Of a DNA stretch of 64,000 nucleotides, positions 56,121-64,000 are shown one piece after another. The translations under genes and the position numbers were made by a program. Positions within the stretch are counted from its first letter, which is position 1; every line of letters begins with the position of its first letter. The notes beneath the pieces were generated by a model that saw only the letters and a list, made by a program, of their open reading frames with translations, did no database searches and was not told the origin of the DNA. The stretch comes from Mastigias papua (Eukaryota; Cnidaria; Scyphozoa; Rhizostomeae; Mastigiidae), in NCBI GenBank assembly GCA_964019165.1, contig OZ025272.1, forward strand, positions 10,631,856 through 10,695,855, in the 5' to 3' direction.

Positions 56121-59100
56121 ATGGATGAAATCGAGAGATTAAGAAAGAAAAGAAAGATAAGCAGGGCAGTTGTGACGAAATTCATCAACAAGGTAAAAGC
56201 AGCGCTTGAGGAGCATGCAAAAACCGCCGATGAAAGAAAACTGAAGCAACTCGAATGCAACTTACAAGACAATTACAAGAGTTTGAGCGTGTTAGATCAA
56301 GAGATAATGGACACAATGATTGCGAATGATGTCGATGCAGAGGAATGCATAAAAGAAGCAGAGGGCTGCAGCGATATTCAAGAAAAGGTAACATATTCCT
56401 TAGTTTGCTTAAAGGATGTATTGACCAAATGTAAATCAGAGACAGAGGGCAAGACAACTTCCCAAGAAAGAGCTAATTCTGACCTGAATTCCTCAATCGC
56501 ATCAGAGGAGAGTGTGATAAGAAGACTAAAGGTCAATCTACCAAGGCTAGAATTAAAGAAATTCACGGGAAAAGTGACGGATTGGCAAGAGTTTTGGGAT
56601 GGGTTCAATAGTGCCATCCATGAAGACACAGAGTTGGCCAATGTAGATAAGTTTAAATATTTGAAAAGCTTTATCGAAGAGCCCGTCAGCAAAGTTATTG
56701 CTGGAATCCCATTGACCGATGCAAATTACAGTGTTGCAGTTGATTTGTTAGAGAAAAGATATGCCAAACCTTGCATGCTAAAAAGAGCTCATTTGAATGA
56801 ATTACTGAATCTGCCACCCGTGTTCAACGAAAAGAGCATAGGAAGGTTAAGAGACTTGCACGATCGTATTGAAACACAGTTCAGAGGACTAGAAGCCTTG
56901 AAGGTAGATAAAGACAGCTATTCAAGCGTAGTGGTGCCCGTGCTAATGGAAAAAATTCCAGAGAATATCAGACAAAGCATGATCCGATTTTCCGAGGGTC
57001 ACCTTGAATGGACCGTCGACAAGATGATAACAGCTCTGGCGAAAGAAATAGAGGTGAGAGAAAGTCACGTTCCTATTTTCAAGCCTACACCGCAACAGCA
57101 GATCGTTAACAAGCCTAGTAAAAGATCAGAATTCCCTCCGACGGCCGCAGCATTAACGACAACACTTGGAAAGAAGTGCGTGTTCTGCCAAGAAGACCAC
57201 AATTCAGAGTATTGCATGAAGACAAAGGACCCTATAGAGCGTAAGAATATTTTGATTAAGTATGGGAAATGTTTTAATTGTCTTGGCACAGGCCATCGCT
57301 CGTTTACCTGCAGAAGTAAAGGTATGTGTAAACATTGTAAGGGGGGTAAGCACCACGTTGCCATTTGCAATCAAACGCGTTTATTTAAAGATAGAATCGT
57401 AGCCTCGGAATATAGGGAACCTAAGCAAGCTACTGACGTGGAGTTGAACCCAGCGGCAGCGCCTTTTGTCGGGCAAAATAATGCTATCGATGCTCGCTTA
57501 AGACAGCGTGTAGCTCTGCAGACTGCTATCGCAAAGGTAACTGAAGCGAACTGTAGGAAGGTGCGCGTGTTGTTTGACTCAGGTAGTCAAAGAACCTTTG
57601 TCACTATTAGGGCTGCAAAGCGTCTTGGTCTAGAGCCGGTGCGAAGGGAGGAGATGAAAATTAAAGCGTTTGGAATGAAGGAAGCTGAAACCAAAGAGAG
57701 AGAGATTTATCGATTATCGTTGTCACCTGTATTTAAATCTTCAGTTCAAGTTGTAATTGAAGCAGTTGGCGTGGAAGACATTTCGTCTATTCCAAGCCAA
57801 CGAGTAGAGAGTATTAAGAAAAGTTATGCTCACTTAAAACATGTGTATTTTTCAGATTTTAGCAGGACAGAAGAGTCTTTAGAGATAGACATTTTGATAG
57901 GTTCTGATTTTCTGTGGGAATTTCATGAAGGCGAAATTATACGAGGGGGGCTGAATGAACCGGTTGCGGTGAAAACCTCCTTGGGATGGACTCTTTCTGG
58001 GCCATTGAAAGGTAAGAAACTTGAGCTTGAAGTATGCTCTGATGTTATTGTTAACCTTTTGTCTGAACCTAGGAAGCAAGAAATTGATACAGAGATACAT
58101 AGACTTTGGGATCTAGACAGTATTGGTATCCGAGAGACTAATGAAATACATCAGGATGTTATCGATGACATAATCTTTACTGGTAAGCGTTATTCCGTAG
58201 GACTGCCCTGGAAAGTTGGTCATAGGCCATTGCCAACTAATTACCAGGGTAGTATGGTTAGACTAGAAGGTCAAATTAGAAAACTAAAGAAAATCCCTCA
58301 TGTGTTTGGTAAGTATAATGACGTTATTAGAGAGCAGTTTCAGGCAGGTATAATAGAACAGGTGTCAGAATTAGAGCAGACAGATAGTTGCCATTATCTG
58401 CCTCACCATGCAGTTTGTCGCGAAGACGCAGAAACTACAAAGGTTCGCGTGGTGTATGATGCTTCAGCTAAAGATCATAAGACAGGGGTATCACTAAATG
58501 ATTGTTTGCATGCCGGGCCAGCTCTTACTCCGTTGATTTTTGATATTTTGCTACGCTTCAGAGCTGGAAAGGTAGCTTTAGTAGGCGATATTGAGAAAGC
58601 ATTTCTTAATATCGAGATTCATCCACAAGACAGGAAATATTTGAGATTTCTATGGATTGATAATATTAAGGCTTTAGAGCCTCGAGTAGTGACATACCAA
58701 TTTAACCGAGTTGTATTTGGAGTAACGAGCTCACCATTTCTCTTAAACGCCGTTTTGAGATATCATTTACAAACCTATAGCAAGAAGGACCAGGAATTTG
58801 TTAAGAAAATGGTAGATAGTTTCTTTGTGGATGATCTAGTGACAAGCTGTGATAGTATTCAGGAAGCAGGTGAGCTATATGACAAGGCCAAGACAAGATT
58901 AGCAGAGGGAGGGTTTACACTGAGGAAATGGAAGACTAATGATATAAACTTAGCTTCCAAGATTATAGAGAGTGAGAGTAAAGATGGTAATGATAAGGGA
59001 GGAGAGAACTCGTATGCTAAGGAGATTTTCGGTATTCCTGTGGAAAAAGGTAGAATAACCAAGGTATTAGGTGTAGCGTGGAACATTGATGAAGATAAAA

Positions 59101-61388
59101 TAGAGGTAGATTTGAGTAAAGTTCTGCAAAATGTAAGTAAGAATCCTACAAAACGTAGAATATTGAGCACATTAGGTGCAGTATTTGATCCCTTAGGATT
59201 AATAAGCCCAATCACTGTTGTTGCCAAAATGATGTTCCAAGAGTTATGTGTTGGAAAATACGGTTGGGATGATACATTACCAAAGGATAAAAGTTGTTTA
59301 TGGGAAAGTTGGTTAAGAGATTTATCGGTTGTAAGCCATATTTCCTTGCCACGGTTTGTTTTTGAGGGAAAAGAAGATAAGGTTATACGCACTTCCTTGC
59401 ATGGCTTTGGAGACGCCAGTCTAAAGGGCTATTGTGAAATGATCTTTATAGAACGTGAAACGACTGGAGGGGTGCATACAAGTCTGCTTTGCGCAAAAAC
59501 GAGAGTGGCTCCGCTTAAAAGTCTTTCCATTCCCAGACTAGAATTGATGTCGGCGAGAATTTTAGTAACTCTTATGGAAACAGTAAAAAATGCTATTAGC
59601 TCGCACATAAGAATAGATGAATTAAGATATTGGTTGGATAGTAAGACAGCCTTATTTTGGATCAATAATAACGGCGAATGGAAAACATTCGTACAGCACA
59701 GGGTAAATGAAATATTGAAGAGGTCACAGAAAGAAAAATGGGGTCATGTTGCAGGAACTGATAACCCAGCTGATTTAGGTTCGAGAGGTGTGACAGCTGG
59801 CCAACTAGTAGAAGACAGTAAATGGTGGTTAGGTCCAAGCTGGTTGAGAAAAGGTAAGGGAAACTGGCCAAAGAGCATATTAATTGAAGATTCTGATGAT
59901 ATAGGTAGTGAGAGAAAGAAAACCGCCATAGCCATGATTGTCACAAAATCAGACGTTGAAGTGAGAAACGTCATTGACATTCAGAGATACAGTTCGTTTA
60001 ATAAGGTGCTAAGAGTGACTGCATACGTGAGAAGATTCATAGTGAATTTAATCAGAAAGAGAGAGAGCAGGGAGTTGTTAAAAGACAGGTTAAGTGTAGA
60101 GGAAATAAGAGAAGCTGAAGGAGTCTGGATTAAAGATGCACAGAGTAGTCTTAGAAATAACCCAGATTTTAAACAGTGTAAGGAACAACTAGGTGTTGTA
60201 TCAGAGAATGGAATACTAATATGTAAAGGTCGCTTAGAACATTCAGAATTGGACATTGAAGCAAAATACCCGATTATACTGCCAAGAAATAATAAGATAA
60301 CAGAGATGATTGTAATGGAATGCCACGAGAGAGTGCATCATTGTAAGGTGAAGGGAACACTAGCGGAAATAAGGTCGCGTTTTTGGATCACGAAAGGCAG
60401 ACAATATGTTAAGAAAGTTATACGGAATTGCTTTATTTGTAAAAAGTGGGAAGGTAAACCGTATAGTGCACCAGCAGCATCGGCATTACCTGACTTTAGA
60501 GTGACGAAGGCACCGCCATTTAGTAAAGTAGGGGTTGACTTCGCAGGCCCACTATACATTAAGGTTTCAAAAAATGTTATGAGCAAGGCCTACATAGTTT
60601 TATTTACTTGTTGCGTAACAAGAGCTTTGCATTTGGAATTGGCGACAGATTTGAAGGCAGAAACATTTGTAAATTGTCTGAGGCGGTTTTGTTCTAGGAG
60701 AGGCACGCCTACACTGATAGTCTCAGACAATGCCAAAACTTTTAAGGCTACATCGAATCTTCTTAGAACACTTGAGGGTGATGAGAGTGTATCAAACCTG
60801 TTAGACAGGAAAAGAATAACCTGGCGATTTAATTTGGAGCGGTCCCCTTGGATGGGGGGGTTTTTCGAAAGAATGGTTCAGAGCGTTAAAAGGTGTTTAC
60901 GAAAAGTCTTAGGAAATGCGAAACTCAGTTTAGACGAGTTAAGTGCAGTTTTAGCAGAGGTAGAAAGTACTTTGAACAGTAGACCATTAACTTACGAGTA
61001 TGAGACAGAACAGGTTTTAACACCATCACATTTAATTTTTGGTAGAAGGTTGTCCCCAGTATCGTGGGATATTGGTAGCACCATTGAGCCTGAGCAAAAT
61101 AACACTGATTCTTTATGCAAGAGATTTTTATATCTTAGCAGGAAATTAGATCATTTCTGGAATAGGTGGAAGAGTGAATATCTGACCGATTTAAGGGAAC
61201 AACACAAACTGGAAAAGTCAAAACCAATCAGCGTCGCTGAAGGAGAAGTGGTGCTGCTGCATGATGACAATAGTAAACGAGGGCAATGGAAGGTTGGAGT
61301 TATTGAGAGGTTAGTAGTTGGGAAGGACGGACAGGTAAGAGGGGCATCAGTAAGAACTACTATGCAAGGTAAAGGTAAGCTGCAATAG
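56121..61388 (+). CDS. BEL/Pao gag-pol polyprotein, 1755 aa
   Basis: Domains in order: coiled N-terminus; a DUF1759-type gag segment (LPRLELKKFTGKVTDWQEFW at about 144); three cysteine/histidine knuckles near 350-420 (CVFCQEDHNSEYC, CFNCLGTGHRSFTC, CKHCKGGKHHVAIC); aspartic protease VLFDSGSQRTFV (about 485); reverse transcriptase with SFFVDDLVTS (about 900); RNase H region; integrase zinc-binding part and core with KVGVDFAGPLY (about 1473), VSDNAKTF (about 1535) and GFFERMVQS (about 1582); and a C-terminal DUF5641-like segment. A TAG ends the ORF at 61386-61388, but the same frame continues for 62 codons to 61574 with a typical ending, so the stop probably truncates the last segment. Confidence 0.92.
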   Translation: MDEIERLRKKRKISRAVVTKFINKVKAALEEHAKTADERKLKQLECNLQDNYKSLSVLDQEIMDTMIANDVDAEECIKEAEGCSDIQEKVTYSLVCLKDVLTKCKSETEGKTTSQERANSDLNSSIASEESVIRRLKVNLPRLELKKFTGKVTDWQEFWDGFNSAIHEDTELANVDKFKYLKSFIEEPVSKVIAGIPLTDANYSVAVDLLEKRYAKPCMLKRAHLNELLNLPPVFNEKSIGRLRDLHDRIETQFRGLEALKVDKDSYSSVVVPVLMEKIPENIRQSMIRFSEGHLEWTVDKMITALAKEIEVRESHVPIFKPTPQQQIVNKPSKRSEFPPTAAALTTTLGKKCVFCQEDHNSEYCMKTKDPIERKNILIKYGKCFNCLGTGHRSFTCRSKGMCKHCKGGKHHVAICNQTRLFKDRIVASEYREPKQATDVELNPAAAPFVGQNNAIDARLRQRVALQTAIAKVTEANCRKVRVLFDSGSQRTFVTIRAAKRLGLEPVRREEMKIKAFGMKEAETKEREIYRLSLSPVFKSSVQVVIEAVGVEDISSIPSQRVESIKKSYAHLKHVYFSDFSRTEESLEIDILIGSDFLWEFHEGEIIRGGLNEPVAVKTSLGWTLSGPLKGKKLELEVCSDVIVNLLSEPRKQEIDTEIHRLWDLDSIGIRETNEIHQDVIDDIIFTGKRYSVGLPWKVGHRPLPTNYQGSMVRLEGQIRKLKKIPHVFGKYNDVIREQFQAGIIEQVSELEQTDSCHYLPHHAVCREDAETTKVRVVYDASAKDHKTGVSLNDCLHAGPALTPLIFDILLRFRAGKVALVGDIEKAFLNIEIHPQDRKYLRFLWIDNIKALEPRVVTYQFNRVVFGVTSSPFLLNAVLRYHLQTYSKKDQEFVKKMVDSFFVDDLVTSCDSIQEAGELYDKAKTRLAEGGFTLRKWKTNDINLASKIIESESKDGNDKGGENSYAKEIFGIPVEKGRITKVLGVAWNIDEDKIEVDLSKVLQNVSKNPTKRRILSTLGAVFDPLGLISPITVVAKMMFQELCVGKYGWDDTLPKDKSCLWESWLRDLSVVSHISLPRFVFEGKEDKVIRTSLHGFGDASLKGYCEMIFIERETTGGVHTSLLCAKTRVAPLKSLSIPRLELMSARILVTLMETVKNAISSHIRIDELRYWLDSKTALFWINNNGEWKTFVQHRVNEILKRSQKEKWGHVAGTDNPADLGSRGVTAGQLVEDSKWWLGPSWLRKGKGNWPKSILIEDSDDIGSERKKTAIAMIVTKSDVEVRNVIDIQRYSSFNKVLRVTAYVRRFIVNLIRKRESRELLKDRLSVEEIREAEGVWIKDAQSSLRNNPDFKQCKEQLGVVSENGILICKGRLEHSELDIEAKYPIILPRNNKITEMIVMECHERVHHCKVKGTLAEIRSRFWITKGRQYVKKVIRNCFICKKWEGKPYSAPAASALPDFRVTKAPPFSKVGVDFAGPLYIKVSKNVMSKAYIVLFTCCVTRALHLELATDLKAETFVNCLRRFCSRRGTPTLIVSDNAKTFKATSNLLRTLEGDESVSNLLDRKRITWRFNLERSPWMGGFFERMVQSVKRCLRKVLGNAKLSLDELSAVLAEVESTLNSRPLTYEYETEQVLTPSHLIFGRRLSPVSWDIGSTIEPEQNNTDSLCKRFLYLSRKLDHFWNRWKSEYLTDLREQHKLEKSKPISVAEGEVVLLHDDNSKRGQWKVGVIERLVVGKDGQVRGASVRTTMQGKGKLQ

Positions 61389-61595
61389 TTAAACAGGCCT
61401 TTACAGAAACTTTTTCCGTTAGAAATTACGAGTGTTGATCAAAAGAGTGAGCAGAAAGTGGAAGAACCAAAAAAGGGAGAAGTAGGTGTGGCAAATGACG
61501 AAAGGGGAGGTCGTGCAACCAGAGTAGCAGCGAAAACCGCGCGCATAAAGACCCGACTAATGCTTGATTCCTAATATGAATCAAGGAGGGGGGAA

Positions 61596-62012
61596 TATCG
61601 TAGAACCTATTGTGGCACTGCGCAGCAGCAAGCATGCACGTTTTTATTTGTCGTTCGATTCGTTTAATCATATTAAAATCTTGGACTTTGGAAATCGATT
61701 CATACTGTAGTAATTCATTTAAAACAAAATCGTATGATATGGGAGGTTACGCAAACTATATTGACTTAGTGTCAACCCTAGAGGATTTCTACACTATTTA
61801 GTACAAGTTAACATCAACGCTTAGAAATCAATTCATTTGATTGGACGATATTATTAGACACTGTAGATTCATATATTGTGATTAGACTTTAGATTCACTT
61901 AGAGTTCAAGTTAGAATGCTACTAAGTCAGACAATCGAAAAGAAGAAGTGTTTTTTTTCGAGTAATCTGTGGGGGCAACGAACTAGTGCGTAGAGTTGGG
62001 GAAGTCTCAACA
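61596..62012 (+). repeat. 3' LTR of the BEL/Pao element
   Basis: 417 bp, identical to the 5' LTR, offset by exactly 6,000 bp. Confidence 0.93.
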
Positions 62013-62017
62013 ATAAC

Positions 62018-62825
62018 TCCTGATGCTGTAACAGACTGAAAGGATTGGAATATTGCAGGGGAGAACTTGTTTCTGCCTACTACCTCAGTGACAGCGTTAC
62101 TGTAGGCAATTAAATAAGCTTTGTTCACACTATTCCTGCATAGTTATAAGGACATTGCAGTGCCATGAGAGTCTGAAATAGTCTTCTACGCTCACTATTA
62201 ATGTTTTCTTAACTGGTACAATATGGAAATGCGGTAAAATATAAATATTCAGCTTTGTAACGGCTCAGCTTTTATCCCCCATCTCATGAGAGGACAGATT
62301 TCGCTTCCAAGTGATGTAGCTCAGGTTGTTATTTAAAAGGCAATTCTTTGAGCGCAAAAGTTGCAGGCTCGAAACTTTCTACATAATTTTAATGATATAT
62401 TTAAAAAATAAGGTTTACTTATTATCAGTTACAGTTACCTCACTTGTACTAGTAATGTACTGCAATGTATACATTTTTAGATACCCCAATGACATAAAAA
62501 CGCATAACTTGTTTATTTATTTTCTCTGCTGTTTATCTAAGAATTCTACCCATATGTCCGATATATGCTAATAATATGAAGAGGAGATGATCGCAGTGCA
62601 TTTCAATTATTTTGAACAGCATTTGTACTATAGTTGAAATTTCTAGACATTTTGCTGAATTTTCGTCAATAAACTGCATATAAAGACATCAAATTAGCAC
62701 GAAAGCTAATGATCCCATGGAGATATGGCTCTGATCTCGCTAAAAATGAAATCAGCACCCTCAAAAACCTATTAGTATGATCCATCGTTGCAACTCTACC
62801 TGTCCTCCTTAAATATGAGATTCAG
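62018..62825. other. No feature recognised
   Basis: About 800 bp of AT-rich sequence without coding signal. Confidence 0.5.
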
Positions 62826-63105
62826 ACAATGCCTGCCAAAAGTAGTTGGAACACCCACACGATTGTATTGAGTTCCGACTCCTGCCGCTTCTCCTTGACA
62901 CCACTTAAAATGTAGACCCCCTCCCCCCCCTGAAACAATGTTGATTCGATAGAGGAGACCAGTAGCTTTAAAAACACGCATCACTTTTGGCCTTCGAGTT
63001 GCCCATATTTGCTACATACAACATTGTTTAACGGGGGATGGGATGCTATAGCTCATCTATAGCGTAAATCATAGCAAGTGTTCCAAGACTTTTGGCAGGC
63101 ATTGT
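62826..63105. mobile_element. Intact 280-bp MITE, same family as 48614
   Basis: Ends ACAATGCCTGCCAAAAG and CTTTTGGCAGGCATTGT are exact complements; apparent 2-bp duplication AG. The body is nearly the same as the interrupted copy, including a CCCCCTCCCCCCCC stretch. Confidence 0.88.
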
Positions 63106-64000
63106 AGATGTGATATGAGGGGCTGTAGCATTATCAAGAGCCTATGTCGCTAATCCTTGATTGTTTGCAGTGATAAAGCTATTCAAAATTGCACAGTTCT
63201 TTAGTAGAATAAGCTCCTAAGAACTATTGGCCATCTACCGTACTTGAAAGTTCCTTATATAACTGTACCTTATTAATACACATGCACAGATTTTCTCTTT
63301 TCGTTACCGCTTACATTTAAAGCCAAATTCACGGGGATGGTCAGAAACACTTCTTAAGGGTAACAACCCAATGTTCCCTTTTTTAAGCGAACTGTGTAAA
63401 GATAAGTTTTCCCTATAAGTAGGCATGAATGAGCATGTGTTGTCTTGGCGGATCTTGCTTATTAGGATTGCAGTCAAACAGCCAGAAGTTGTATACCAAA
63501 TATCTGATCAGATAGATTCAATCGGCATGTAAATTGAAGGAAAAGTGGGGTTAAATGCAAATTGGTAAATCTCTCAGCCATAGGCAGATCCAGAGTTTGG
63601 TTTTGGGATCCCATTTCGGAAAGAAAATGTTTCTGGGGGAGGGATTTTTCATAGCCATACCCTTCTAAAACGTTTGGAGTGTTGTGTAGAGTTGTGGAGT
63701 GCATGTCTTTGAACACAAATTTTCTCGATAGGAACTATTATCATCGGGGGCCATGGTCCCCCCCCCCCTCTGGTCTGCGCTTGCTCTCAGCACTTTTACT
63801 ATGCATTTCGTGCACTTTTCCTGTGCGTTCCATTTGTGTATTTCGATCCAGTGTATCGAACGCAATAATCTGCTACTACATGTAGGGTGGTGTACTAGTT
63901 AAAGAACTTCCTAGGAAACTTTTCAATTTGAAATATCTTTATAACTACAGACCATCAAGAATTAGGAAGCTGGCTCCATTCACTTGCAGCCAAAACCCAC
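63106..64000. other. No feature recognised
   Basis: About 900 bp without coding signal; a C-run CCCCCCCCCCTC lies near 63760. Confidence 0.5.

Larger units (their letters stand above)
55596..62012 (+). mobile_element. BEL/Pao LTR retrotransposon with identical LTRs
   Basis: Two LTRs of 417 bp (55596-56012 and 61596-62012) show no difference on base-by-base reading. A 5-bp target duplication ATAAC lies at 55591-55595 and 62013-62017. LTRs start TATCGTAG and end TCAACA. The primer-site candidate TGGTCCACCGAGCCGG is at 56018-56033 and a purine-rich tract AAGGAGGGGGGAA lies just before the 3' LTR. One long gag-pol ORF fills the middle. Identical LTRs imply a very recent insertion. Confidence 0.93.

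Overview
This is a 64-kb piece of an animal nuclear genome. Coding sequence is split by GT-AG introns. Repeats include LINE, SINE, Ty3, BEL/Pao, Kolobok-like, Harbinger-like and pogo-like elements, long (TA)n arrays and hammerhead-like repeat ends. The mix suggests a marine invertebrate; a cnidarian is possible, but I cannot fix the phylum.

One host gene is visible. It fills the minus strand from about 32.1 kb to the left edge of the window. I traced 20 coding exons whose splice phases all fit, giving a protein of at least 3,400 residues. Exon 1 (32136-29680) encodes nearly all of a 12-helix Patched/RND-type membrane permease. Exon 2 (28611-27375) encodes the last permease helix and continues without a stop or splice into the beta-ketoacyl synthase of a type I polyketide synthase (PKS) of the animal fatty-acid-synthase-like kind. 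The later exons give acyltransferase, dehydratase, a pseudo-ketoreductase structural domain, a degenerate enoyl reductase, ketoreductase, acyl carrier protein and thioesterase. The gene therefore appears to encode a Patched permease fused to a complete reducing PKS. I know of no described case of this architecture. It recalls mycobacteria, where MmpL permeases of the same RND superfamily work with PKSs to make and export lipids. The inference is that a cytosolic assembly line makes a polyketide or fatty-acyl lipid and its own N-terminal permease handles or exports it.

The introns hold much mobile DNA. The 7.9-kb intron inside the thioesterase carries an intact RTE-type LINE and an intact Kolobok-like transposon, the latter inserted in an older TA-target element. 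Other introns hold (TA)n arrays, a perfect palindrome of about 122 bp and a 1.2-kb terminal-inverted-repeat element.

From about 32.2 to 64 kb I see no host gene. This part is a mosaic of (TA)n arrays, inverted repeats, LINE remnants (36.0-37.7, 38.4-38.8 and 40.1-40.3 kb), a pogo/Tigger-like remnant (42.3-42.8 kb), a Harbinger-like element with a MADF-type ORF (46.25-47.04 kb), a Ty3 retrotransposon (48.88-53.72 kb) that sits in a 280-bp MITE and itself carries a Harbinger-like MITE, and a nearly intact BEL/Pao retrotransposon with identical LTRs (55.6-62.0 kb).
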